The notes under the pieces: generated by a model
The model's input: the letters and a program-made list of their open reading frames with translations, nothing else
Told to the model about the DNA's origin: nothing
Database searches by the model: none
Source of the DNA: Leptodactylus fallax
Taxonomy: Eukaryota > Chordata > Amphibia > Anura > Leptodactylidae
Assembly (NCBI GenBank): GCA_947044405.1
Contig: CAMRHE010000168.1
Location: 248,501-312,500 of the forward strand
Length of the DNA: 64,000 bases
Direction of reading: 5' to 3'
Shown here: positions 45,901 through 55,935 of the stretch, in pieces
Layout of the letters: every line of letters starts with the position of its first letter
Position numbering within the stretch: the first letter of the stretch is position 1
Translations under genes and position numbers: made by a program

Positions 45901-47785
45901 CATACACTTCAAAAATTACTCAGGAATGGTTTAAGTAACACAACAAAGATTTCCAGGTGTTGATTTAACCTCCAAATTCTCCAGCTCTCTCTCATCTGTG
46001 GCATGTTCTGGAAAAACTAGTCCACTCCATGGAGGTCACGTCTCATAACTTATGGGACTAATGCATCTGCTGCTAACAATTTGGTGGCATATATTGTACT
46101 TGGAGTCTGTCTTAATGAACCAGTGCTATTTGCTGGCACAAGGGAGAATTACATAACAGGTGGCAACTGGAGATGGACATTAAACCGTGGGGGTAGCTGG
46201 AAGGGAACAATTAATTAACACCTCCAACTGCCCCAGTTTAATGTCTCCCTCCTAGTTGCCCCCAGTTTAATCTCCAGCTCCCATTAATTTATTGTCCCCC
46301 TCTAGTTTCCGCCAGTTTAAACTGGGGTGCCAGAAGAGGGACTTAATACTGTAGGGCAATTAGAGGGGAACATTATAATGTGGGGGCATATAATGTTAGG
46401 GTGACTGTAGGAGCATTATACTGTATGGGGGCACAAAGAAAATGGATGGAAATGGGCGGAGTCAACATAGAAGTGGGTGGAGCTAAATTTGCCACAGCAT
46501 GCATGGCGCGCTGCACATTTTGTCCCTCTTTCTGTTCTTTGAAAGTTGGGAGGTATGGTTATAATATTATGACTAATCAGTGTACATTATATTGACTACA
46601 GTTAACACATTCAACATTGGAATTATCTATCAGCCTTAGCTAATAGTTGTAAAGTTTATTCATATATTACCTGTCCTCTTGACAACGAAAGCTATATGCA
46701 TTACAATATAACAACAAAACTCTGTCCCACCTTGGTGCATTTTTGATAAACAGACATCACACACACACACAAAATATAACCTAAAGGTATAAAATAAACA
46801 AAAACCGGAAAAAACGACAAAAATTGCTGGCAGGCATAAACTAGTTACATCAATATTTAAAGTTGTAAGAGGGAAAACTGTAAGTTGACTTCTACTTAGG
46901 TAGGCAGGACATAGCATAAGTCATCTCTTCCTCTGAGCTAATTGTTAGCTGTTAACACCCACTCACATCATGGGGATGATATTAGGAACATTTCTTTTAG
47001 AACATAAAAGCAAAACCAGAGCATTTTATAATGCAATGTTACCTGTTCAATAAAGTGAGTACAACATGTACATGCAGTCAACAAATGCCATTATATCCAA
47101 CCTACATTCTCCACTACTATGATAATAACGTTGCTAATGCAATATTGTAGAATATGCAGTGGTATACTGTACATGCATGGCAGTTATATGCATCAATGAT
47201 CAATAATAATGGTATGCTACTACTTTGCACTTATTGCTACTTATTATATTGGTTATGCCAGAGATGCTGTTGTACTTTAACATACATTTTTACAGAAACT
47301 AGACTAGATTTCATCACTGTGATTTCCTAATCTTCTACAAAAACTACATTAACTCATTCCTTATGAACATAAAAACATTTGTACAAAATATAGTCTTATA
47401 CAGAACTGAAAATACACTGACACAATACCCCTGCAGGCATCACAATACAAACATTGTTTATGGCAAGCTATGAATGGAAACTTGGTAGAGGTGGCAATGT
47501 GATGATGGGCATACTAGTAACAATAACATTACAAAGCAATTTCCTTTATATAATAGCTAAATGGCTGTGAACCAAAACTCTAACCTAAACTACTGATAGC
47601 TACAAAGAATTGACATTGCGCTGATATACTGTATTAAAATTGTAGGTAAAATTTTAACATAGCAAGATACTTTTTTTTATCTAATATAAGGCCAAACAAT
47701 CAATCTAATCTTAGAAAAAAATATTGTAAATAATAATTACTGGGCTGTTTAATGCTATTGTAACGTGCATATTGTGATCTAACTT
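45901..47785. other. Mostly unique AT-rich DNA
   Basis: A few minisatellite-like units lie at 46373-46435 (GCATATAATG, GCATTATACTG). A short (CA)n run is at about 46748. The rest has no element ends and no credible gene, and may be intron or flank of the exon that follows on the minus strand. Confidence 0.4.
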
Positions 47786-47791
47786 ACCTTG
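47786..47791 (-). promoter_or_regulatory. Consensus 5' splice donor (GTAAGT) after the candidate exon
   Basis: The minus strand reads GACAAG then GTAAGT, an ideal vertebrate donor. The next exon, lower in coordinate, was not identified. Confidence 0.5.
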
Positions 47792-48523
47792 TCCATGGTG
47801 ACAGGACTGGCTGTAGTCACTGACATGGGATACCTGGTAGATAGTCTCTTTCCCTCTAAACGGTGCCCCATATATCTCTCATTCAGTCCTAGTAATGTGG
47901 CAGATTTTTTCTACAACGGCATCTCGGAAACTTTTAAACTCAGGACTCCTACAAAGAATTGGAGTGTTTGTCACCATGGGGTTGCATACTTCCACTTTCC
48001 ACCATATCTTTTCTTCCCCTGGATTGTAACTTTGATCCATCACATTCCAGCTGCTTGAAGCATAGCTTTGACTGTTATAGGGACAGGAATTTGGATCAGA
48101 TGCATACTGGCTTGTCACTGGGACTTCACATCTGAAAGTTCTATTTTCTTGTGACTGCTTGATTAATCCACCGTCTTGATTGTGAAGATAAATTGTATCT
48201 CTTCCTTGGGCAAGTGTCTGTGTGTGTCCTTGGGCAGTGTTTTTGCGTTTCTTGGTGCCATTGCTCATTGCTGTGCGGATGTTTAAACATGACACTGTGC
48301 TCTGGACAGAACTGCCTGCCTCTGTCTGGAGCTTGCAACAGGCAGGCTGTGTATCTTCTCTCACAGGAGAATCTGGCCTCCTAGTGTCACATGCCTTTCT
48401 GCTTGCAGCTAAGAAAGTTTTCTCTGCCAAGCAGCACGCCTTCTCTGATCGCTCAGCACATTTGCTCGGTGACTTCAGCTGGATATAAAGGAAGGAAGTT
48501 TTCATCTGTCGCTGTTCTGCCAT
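47791..48523 (-). CDS. Candidate host protein-coding exon of unknown gene
   Basis: On the minus strand an ATG at 48523 in strong start context (GGAAATGGC) opens a 214-residue frame beginning MAEQRQMKTSFLYIQ, with Cys- and Lys-rich early segments and a later part with KIWWKVEVCNPMVTNTP and SPEFKSFRDAVVEK. The frame stops at 47879. At a run of six A (plus-strand T at 47905-47910), the neighbouring frame continues as SATLLGLNERYMGHRLEGK to PVTMDK and ends at 47791, exactly at a GTAAGT donor (AAG followed by GTAAGT). One A fewer would join the two frames. I do not recognise the family. No transposon similarity is seen. It may be a gene with a sequencing indel or a young pseudogene. Confidence 0.55.
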
Positions 48524-48960
48524 TTCCTTAGCTTGAACTTGTCAAGAGGCACTTGTATATTCTACCATCAAAAAGTACTGAGCCCATCCTGAGGATACCC
48601 CAAAATCTTCAGCTTCTGAACACTTCATACCTAAAGTGATAAGGAACAGCTTTTGTCATGAAAAATATTCACAATCTGACCCCTATTTTCAAGTTACATG
48701 AAGGATCCGGAGGTGGGATCCAAATGTAATGGACATTTAGCAACCTCTAGCAACCTAATACTTCTCAGGGGTAACGGTATGTCCTGTGAGCTCTGTAGTC
48801 TACATTATATAACTGTAGGTAAAGGGTATCAGATTGTATTTCCAATTTGTTTAGCATCTTGAGGATTGCCTGGTGGTACAAACTCTCAACTGTGAGCAGG
48901 GCTCAATAACACATCAATCACAGTAAAAAGAGAAAGTGAAAGTAGAAGTAGCAATGACTA
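48524..48960. other. Possible 5' flank of the candidate exon
   Basis: No repeat ends were found. No clear TATA box or CpG cluster is visible, so a promoter cannot be asserted. Confidence 0.3.
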
Positions 48961-49160
48961 AGGCTAGGTTCACACTAGCACTGGGCTCTCCGTCGTTTGG
49001 GTCTTCCAGGGGACCCGAACAATGGAAAGCCTGACTGCGGACCCCATAGACTAATAAGGTCCACCAAGTGTCCGTCGGGCTTCCACTGTTTTTATGCTGA
49101 AACCTTCACAGACGACTTTTCTCTCCACCGATTTTTGGTGGAATCTGCGCTGGAGTCTCC
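48961..49160. mobile_element. Truncated MITE with AAGGCTAGGTTCACAC end
   Basis: The left end is as in 42557-42819. The body has GGACCCGAACAATGGAAAG and GACTTTTCTCTCC. The right end is missing. Confidence 0.6.
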
Positions 49161-49295
49161 GTAGTATGTGATATAAACTAAAGCAATATGTATTACAGGT
49201 GAAATACAGGATTGAAGTTACAAAGAACCAGGCAAGCCCTTTAAGTGGCTCTGCTGTTATATGAAACATGAAGTGACAGATTAATAAAACTGTCT

Positions 49296-49543
49296 AAGGC
49301 TGGGGTCCCATGTGGCGTAAATCTCTGCAAAGATTCTAGCGAATCCCATCCACACATTGCAGAAAAATATGCTCAGTGGAAATGCAGTGATTTCCAAAGC
49401 CAACACTTTTTGGAAATCGCAGCATGTCAATTATACCTACGGAAACACTGGTGGCTTCCCTATAGGTATAATTGATGCATTTTTGCCACGTTTTTTCCCA
49501 CAGCGCTTTTTCCCTGTGACCCGCTACATGGGGCCTTAGCCTA
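49296..49543. mobile_element. hAT-like MITE (GGCCCCATGT family) copy 6
   Basis: The ends are TAAGGCTGGGGTCCCATGTG and CTACATGGGGCCTTAGCCTA. It is the shortest copy, with GGTATAATTGATGC just before the right third. Confidence 0.8.
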
Positions 49544-49930
49544 AAAAAAAACCCCACTTTTTTTTGCCCATAGAAACTTATCACAGCACTAGTTTCATTT
49601 TCAAAGAGCAGGATAGGAAATGAGAGTTGTGCTGTGATTGGTTACTATGAGCAACAGTTTTTTTTAGAAAGTTTCGTAAATCCCCCCCCCCCCATAATGA
49701 AAGTTCAACTGCAATATCATATATAGTCTAAAATATTTTGCCTTTTTAATTTCTCACCACTTTTTAAGATGTGTATAGCTATGGGGAATTCCACATAATT
49801 TGAGGAACAGAACAGATATGATCATCTAAACTTCCCTGTATATAAAACCACAATCAGCGATATAAATATCACTTGTTTCTAAGACAACTTAAGTCTGAAA
49901 CTTCGAGAAGTTCAGCTATGTTTTTTTTTC
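49544..49930. other. Unrecognised, with C-run
   Basis: Contains a 14-C run at 49683-49694 and AT-rich text. No gene is supported. Confidence 0.35.
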
Positions 49931-50021
49931 TATATACAGGTGCCCCAAACTGTGCACAATATTCCATATGTTGTCTGACTAATGATTTGTATAGAGGCAA
50001 CATTCTCGCTATACCCTTTTA
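49931..50021 (+). mobile_element. CR1-like LINE 3' fragment
   Basis: CAATATTCCATATGTTGTCT and ATGATTTGTATAGAGGCAAC match the standard CR1 tail. It corresponds to the part just beyond the fragment at 29985-30250. Confidence 0.6.
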
Positions 50022-50039
50022 GGCCAGGCCCTGTACCAG

Positions 50040-53000
50040 TCCAAGAGTAGAGGTGTAGCGATCCTACTTAAGACTTCTGTTCCTCTTCAGGTTGTTAATG
50101 ATAACAGACCCCCAGGACTGCTATATTATTCTTCACTGCAGACTCAATGGCCAACAACTCTGTCTTGTCAATTTCTACGCCCCTACCAATTCCTCTATAG
50201 CTTTTTTTTCATGAACTTTGTTGTCATTTAGGCCAACTAGATTTTTCCACATTGATCTGATGTGTCGACTTTTATTTTACCGTTAATGTCATCCTTGACT
50301 GCTCATCCCTGTCAGCTGATAAACTTTCCGCCAAGGGCGAGGTGCGGTCTGTCCTGCAGCCCTTCCATGTCGCAGATGCCTGGCGTGACTTCAATGGCAA
50401 TAAAAGAAGCTACACATATTTCTTCCTGAGCCGTAATCACTACACCAGAATTGATAAGACCTCTCCATCTCTTTGCTCCCTGCTCTCACCTATGCACGCC
50501 ATGTACCTTGTGCCTGGTCGCACTATGACTTGGATATGATTGACATTGCGTTACAATCGTCCAGTACTCCATGCCCTAAATGGTAACTAAAAGAGACTCT
50601 CCTAACTGACCCTGGTATCCAGAAAAGGACCATGGAAGCCCTTAATGTTTTTTGTGCATAACACTGCAAGAGACGATCTGGCTATTAACTGGGTGGCCCA
50701 TAAGGCCACAATTAGAGGTTCACTTATAGCAGATGCTTCTAGATTGAAACGGGAAAGGACTAAGGCTCAGTCACATTTAGAATATAAACTCTTGAAGCTT
50801 GAAACAGCCAACCAGCTCAAGCTTAGTCGATTCCTCGCAAAATGTATTAGAGATACGAAACTGCAGTTTGATGCCATTCTGACACATCGGACTGAAAAGG
50901 CTATGCGTTGGAATCGGGCATGTTTTTATAGATATGCTAACAAACCGGAACACGGCCCAAACGCGAGCGCAGAGGCAGAAGCCCCAGCTGCAGGGCTCCG
51001 GTTGTAGCATATCTATAAACTACTGGCCTCTAAACTGCGAGCATGTCAGAGGCAGAATGCCATCTACCAAATCCATGAGCCAGGTGGTACCATGTCCTCC
51101 AATCCTAACACTATCTATGCTAATTTTCACCAATTTTATGAGAGACTCTACTCGGTCCCAGCCGCAGCCAGTCCAGCAGAGATCTCCTCATTTCTTAGTT
51201 CCCTTAGCTTCCCCTCTTTCTCCCCTTCCCAGACATCTTCCCTGAGTGACCCCATCACTTCTGAGGTACTGGATGCTGCCATCGATAACCTTAAAAATGG
51301 AAAAGCCCCAGGCCCCAATGGCCTCTCCCCTCTCTACTATAAGAAATTTAAAAGGATCCTCTCTCCTCACCTCCTTTTGATGTTTAATCATATTCTTCAA
51401 GGTGGAAAATTCCCACAGGATATGCTGTGTGCATCCATTAGTTATCCCCAAACCTGGGAAGGACGTTACCACCCCAGCTAATTACAGGCCTATTTCCCTC
51501 CTAAATGTAGATGTAAAGCTGTTTTCCTCTATTCTTGTCTCGTGCTTGAATCGGCTTTTGCCATCCCTCATTCATTCAGACCAGGTTGGTTTCGTACTAG
51601 GCAGACAGGCCTCCAGTAATGTATGGAAGCTTTGCAATATAGTTCATTGGGCCAATAGTTATTGCAAACCTGTTTCCCTCCTTGCCCTCTATTGAAAAAG
51701 ACTTTGATAGTCTATCCTGGACGTACCTAGCCCATTTTTGAAAATGATCGGTTATGCCCATGAATCTTAAAGGGATTCTATTATTGAAAAACACGTTTTA
51801 AACTAAGAGCAAGTAGGAATAGCCTTTATAAAGGCGATTCATCTCTTACCTTTATCTTGAAGGTCCACGCTGCCGTTTTTGAATTTTTATTCATTTTTTA
51901 TTGTGCTGAGAGTGCACAGGGGGCGTTTCCCCTGTGCTCAAAATGCACAGGGGGGTTACCCCTGTGCTCTGAGCAGAGCATTGTCATAAAAATCCAGGAT
52001 GACAACGCTCTGCTCAGAGCACAGGGGTAACGCCCTCTGTGCATTTTGTGCATTTTGAGCCACACATTGAAGAATGAATAAAAATTCAAAAACGGCAGCG
52101 CGGACTTCAAGATAAAGGTAAGAGATGAATCACCTTTATAAAGGCTATTCCTACGTGCTCTTAGTTTAAAACATGTTTTTTAATGATAGAATCCCTTTAA
52201 GAGAGCCCAAAGGGCTCTCTACTGTGACCCTGTAGCATATTTAAAGCTCCCAACTAATTCCCCTAAGCCTATTTGCATTTGTTGAGGCACTTGCCAAGGC
52301 TGCCCATTATCCCTTGCCTTATTTGCCCTAGCCATTGAGCCCTTTGCGATTGCTATTTCTTACTCATCCGATCATTGTGTACAGATTGGGGGTTGTGAAT
52401 ATAAATTCAATCTCTTTGCTGATGATATGCTGTTAACCATCACCAACCCTTTAGTTTCTCTCCCTAATTTAATTAATACACTCTCCCAGTTCACTAGACT
52501 ATCGAGTCTTAGACTTAATACGTCTAAATCGGAAATCCTGCACTGTAACGTCCCTCCAGCTACTGCCAAACTGATCTCTGTGAACTTTGGCTCTCAAACT
52601 ATAGACAAATACCTTCCGTATCTAGGCGTTAACATCTGTAACTGGAATTACACCATTTTGATACCGAAGCTCTTAAAGGATCTGGTTGCATGGCATAGCC
52701 CCACCCTTTCTTGGATATGACGTGTCCACTCGTTTAAAATGGTCACCCTACCCCGTATCCTATACTTCTTCCATACCCTCCCAACCTCCGTGTCCATTGC
52801 TTTCCTGACTTCCCTACAAACTGAAATATTTAACTTTATATGGGCCTATAAAAGACCACATATACAACACATGTATTTTCATAAGAGATTAGGAGCCCCA
52901 TCTTTATAAATATCATATAGCCACCCAACTCTCTCAACTAAGTGCTATCCATAATGAACACGACCTTCCCCAATGGGTAACATTGGAATCTGCGTTGGTG

Positions 53001-53110
53001 GCACTGGCATTCTTACAGGCCCTCTTGTGGGGCCCTCGGTCAATGGCCCGTACCCTTCCAGTTGCTACAAAGGTGATGGACTACATGTTGAAATTGTGGA
53101 TGAGGGTTCG
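50040..53110 (+). pseudogene. L1-type LINE ORF2 relic (endonuclease to C-terminus)
   Basis: The endonuclease part shows RGVAILLKTS near 50060 and LVNFYAPTNSSI near 50165, then a conserved block ending RNHYTRID near 50455. The reverse transcriptase follows: AAIDNLKNGKAPGPNGL at 51275-51325, VIPKPGKDV and NYRPISLLN near 51440-51510, DQVGFVLGRQ near 51580, then FADDMLL near 52418 with the catalytic Asp pair. The C-terminal region runs to about 53110 (RVRFQYGLQSP). Many frameshifts and stops, a 426-bp MITE and a 65-bp odd insertion interrupt it. The start and 3' tail are absent. Confidence 0.88.
51771..52196. mobile_element. Hairpin MITE (426 bp) with TTAA duplication inside L1
   Basis: TTAA flanks are at 51767-51770 and 52197-52200. 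The left arm starts AGGGATTCTATTATTG, and its near-perfect inverse ends at 52196. Pairing continues for about 190 bp per arm (GAATAGCCTTTATAAAGG, TCATCTCTTACCTTTATC), so almost the whole element folds on itself. Excision rejoins the L1 text. Confidence 0.92.
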
Positions 53111-53118
53111 CTTTCAGT

Positions 53119-53355
53119 ATGGATTGCAAAGCCCGATTGCCATTCGACACTCCTCTGTCTGTTACTGCGGCGGATTTTGCCCCACTGGCCAGGGGTAAGG
53201 TCAGATTCAAGACCCTCTTAATCACTTTGCATGTGGGCTCTGCACATTCGGAAGTCATGAGCTTTTTTGTTATGGAGCATCTGTCTTCTGATATTATTTT
53301 GGGGCTCCCCTGGTTGAACCTCCATAACCCTATTTTTGATTGGGGTAAAAGGTAG
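53119..53355 (+). pseudogene. Gypsy aspartic protease, C-terminal part
   Basis: The 78-residue frame contains LPLSV-like text, GSAHSEVMSFFV and DIILGLPWLNLHNPIFDW. The last motif is the flap-to-C-terminal signature of Ty3/gypsy retropepsins (ILGxPWLxxHNPxIDW). The catalytic DSG motif that should precede it is missing, so only the second half is present. The frame ends at TAG (53353-53355). Polymerase and integrase, which should follow, are deleted. Confidence 0.8.
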
Positions 53356-53562
53356 TTGGTAAAATGCACTGCACACCTTAGATTGTGTCAGTGAGAAGTC
53401 TGTTTTGGCTACTAAAGGTTGGAAACGCCAGGCGAATAAAATACATTTGCCTGGTCCACCAGCACATGTTGTTGTTCAGGGAAAGGCAGAGGAAATACTG
53501 GGTCCTTCTAAAACTGGTTTGTCTGGTGAGGTCCGGTGGCCCCTCATAAAAGGGGGGGGTAC
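53356..53562 (+). other. Gypsy pol C-terminal remnant and polypurine tract
   Basis: Text such as PGPPAHVVVQGKAEEI in frame 3 may be the end of pol, possibly chromodomain-like; this is inference. AAAAGGGGGGGG at 53548-53559, three bases before the LTR TG, is the expected plus-strand primer. Confidence 0.65.
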
Positions 53563-54208
53563 TGTAACGTCTCTGCCTGTTTGGGTCTCTGCACCGCACG
53601 CGGCGTCGCAGGAGGCGTGCTCAGTTTGATTCCTTGTTTAAGATTCTTGTTGCTCAGTCTGAACACTGTCCTAGACTATGTAATTAATTTTCTGCCACAC
53701 CAGTCTCCTTCACCTTCGTTTTCCTCTGCTCCACTAATAGTTAATTTTAGCCTTGCCTGTGTGATTGACAGCCTGTCGTCCTATCAAGTCTGGGGCAGGT
53801 TTTTCCTTCCTATTTATTCTTTGCTCACAGTCACATTAGCGCTTCCTATTGCTTCTGCGTACCTGCCTTTACTCTGTGCTGTTTTGTTACCTGTATTCCT
53901 ATTCCTCACCTCTGGTTTTCACTTTGAATATTCTCTTGGATTCTGATTCTCTACTGCATTGCTCGTCTGTTGCTGACCCCTTGGCTAGCTGACCTCCCTT
54001 TGTTGTTGCTTGTCCTGTCTGCGTTCTGTGTTGCCACTTACATTAAGAAGGGACTGTCGACCAGTTGCTGCTGTCGCCTAGGACAGATCAGGCAAGTTAG
54101 CCAGGGACAGTGGGGGGTTCAGCTTTAGGGCTCACTGTCTTCTTGTGCCCCTCCCCCCAGCGTTCTGCAGCAGCATTGGGGAATTGTTTAACTGGCAATT
54201 CCCTTACA
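53563..54208 (+). mobile_element. Gypsy 3' LTR (646 bp)
   Basis: It starts TGTAACGTCTCTGCC and ends ATTCCCTTACA. It aligns along its length with 61070-61714 (GATTCTTGTTGCTCAGTCTG, GACAGATCAGGCAAGTTAGC). Both are CT-rich. Confidence 0.9.
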
Positions 54209-54376
54209 GATACACCCAGTTTTGCTTTCTTAACAACTTCCTCTGCAGCCATTGGGTCTTCACCAATGATTACTTCAATAGCACATTTTCCCCACCTCCT
54301 TCAGAGGCTTTTCGGACTCTGCAGGTATTCCACTTTTGCGTTCTCACCCCACTCAATCCGGAGGTCTCTACAACTA

Positions 54377-54806
54377 CAGTGGGGAAAAAAAAGTATTTAG
54401 TCAGCCACCAATTGTGCAAGTTCTCCCACTAAAAAAGATGAGAGAGGCCTGTAATTGTCATCGTAGGTAGACCTCAACTACGAGAGACAAAATGAGAAAA
54501 CAAATCCAGAAAATCACATTGTCTGATTTTTAAAGAATTTATTTGCAAATTATGGTGGAAAATAAGTATTTGGTCAATAACAAAAGTTCATCTCAATACT
54601 TTGTTATATATAATTTGTTGGCAATGACAGAGGTCAAACGTTTTCTATAAATCTTCACAAGGTTGGCACACACTGTTGCTGGTATGTTGGCCCATTCCTC
54701 CATGCAGTTCTCCTCTAGAGCAGTGATGTTTTGGGGGCTGTCACTGGGCAACACGGACTTTCAACTCCCTCCAAAGGTTTTCTATGGGGTTGAGATCTCG
54801 AGACTG
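54377..54806 (-). mobile_element. Tc1 family B, terminal part with end of transposase
   Basis: CAGTGGGGAAAAAAAAG at 54377 follows TA. The inverted repeat and the reverse complement of the last roughly 65 transposase codons (as far as GAGATCTCGAGACTG) are present. It then stops abruptly at 54806. Confidence 0.9.
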
Positions 54807-54820
54807 CTATGGAGGAATAC

Positions 54821-55512
54821 TGTCAGGGAGGGCATTCCTCACAGCGCAGCTAGACTGTCAGGAATGCCCTTCTGACGGTGAACCATGAAACTAAGACCCT
54901 GGATATCTCCATCCCCGGGGCACATATGGGAAAGCCGGCAGATCGCAGAATTCAGCGCGCTGTCAGCTTTCTAGAGGTATGTAAAACCGTGTACTGTATA
55001 CATGAGGACGTGTTTGAAGTCTGTGGTTTGAGAGGGTTTTATTCTGAGGTTCTGCCCCACCCTCTGGTGTGCTATTTAAGCTGGGGGCATGCTCCAGTTC
55101 ACTGCTGGTTATACTGTTGTGTTCAGCCATTCCTGTGACCTGTAGTTCTACAGTCTGTTTGGTTCTGTATTCTAGCCTTGTCCGTTTACTCTCTGGCCTG
55201 CTGTCAGGATGACTGTTTAGTGGACTTTGTGAGTTTGTGTGCACTGTCCTGCTGAGTTTCTGTTAGGGCTAACTTCTAGGGTCTCTATTTAGGTTCCTGT
55301 GAGGCGTCCTCTTATCAGAGGAAAACTCTGGCGCTAGGCAGGTTTAGCCAGGGTGAATGTTAGGGATAATTCCCCCGCTATTGTCCATCTGCCTCTTTTT
55401 TGCTTTGATTTTCACTTATTTTGTCTGCCTTTGTTTACTTTGCATTTCTAAAATATACCAGTTTATTTCACACGTTCGTTTGTTACTATTCTGTTCAGAG
55501 ACAAACATAACA
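54821..55512 (+). mobile_element. Possible LTR (692 bp)
   Basis: TG...CA limits (TGTCAGGGAGGG to ACAAACATAACA), a TATTTAAG box near 55072 and an LTR-like size suggest a solo LTR. The 5-bp flanks (AATAC, GCACC) do not match, and the neighbouring Tc1 is broken, so the limits are uncertain. Confidence 0.45.
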
Positions 55513-55935
55513 GCACCCCTAACATAATTAATGTTAACTGTGGGGGAAAAGCTATTACAGAAATTGTGTCCTAATAGTACCCATCCACACACAAGTAATG
55601 TATAACCTGTGGGGAGGTACTATTATGGAACAATTACTGTAATAGATTCTCCCCCACAATTAATAACGGTGATTATGTTGGGGGTGCGATTTGAGCACTA
55701 TTACAGTAATAGTGCTCCCCCACAGGTAATAGCATTACTTGTGTGTATGTGTGGGGATTATTACCTATGGGGGAGTGCTATTAGGGCGCTAGTACAGTAA
55801 TAGTGCCCCTTCCACAGGTAGTAGTCCCCCACATAGGTTATAGTCCGCCTATTACCTGTGGGGGGCAATATTTTCCAATGTAGGGGGGACAGTTATTCAA
55901 TTTGGGAGAGGGCCCTATTACTTATGGGGGAGCTA
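55513..55935. repeat. Irregular palindromic repeats (CTATTAC...GTAATAG)
   Basis: Units such as CTATTACAGTAATAGTG flanked by CTCCCCCACAGG or TGTGGGGGAG recur five to six times, partly inverted. The text can fold into several hairpins. No gene. Confidence 0.65.

Larger units (their letters stand above)
53115..54208 (+). mobile_element. Ty3/gypsy-type retrotransposon, 3' end with large internal deletion
   Basis: It holds a protease-region remnant, a short C-terminal piece of pol, a purine run just before the LTR, and a complete 3' LTR. The boundary with L1 near 53110-53120 is not exact. The LTR is homologous to the solo LTR at 61070-61714. Confidence 0.82.

Noticed and set aside
47879..47881. 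A selenocysteine reading of the TGA in the candidate exon
   Set aside because: No nearby support, and a one-base homopolymer frameshift explains the data better.
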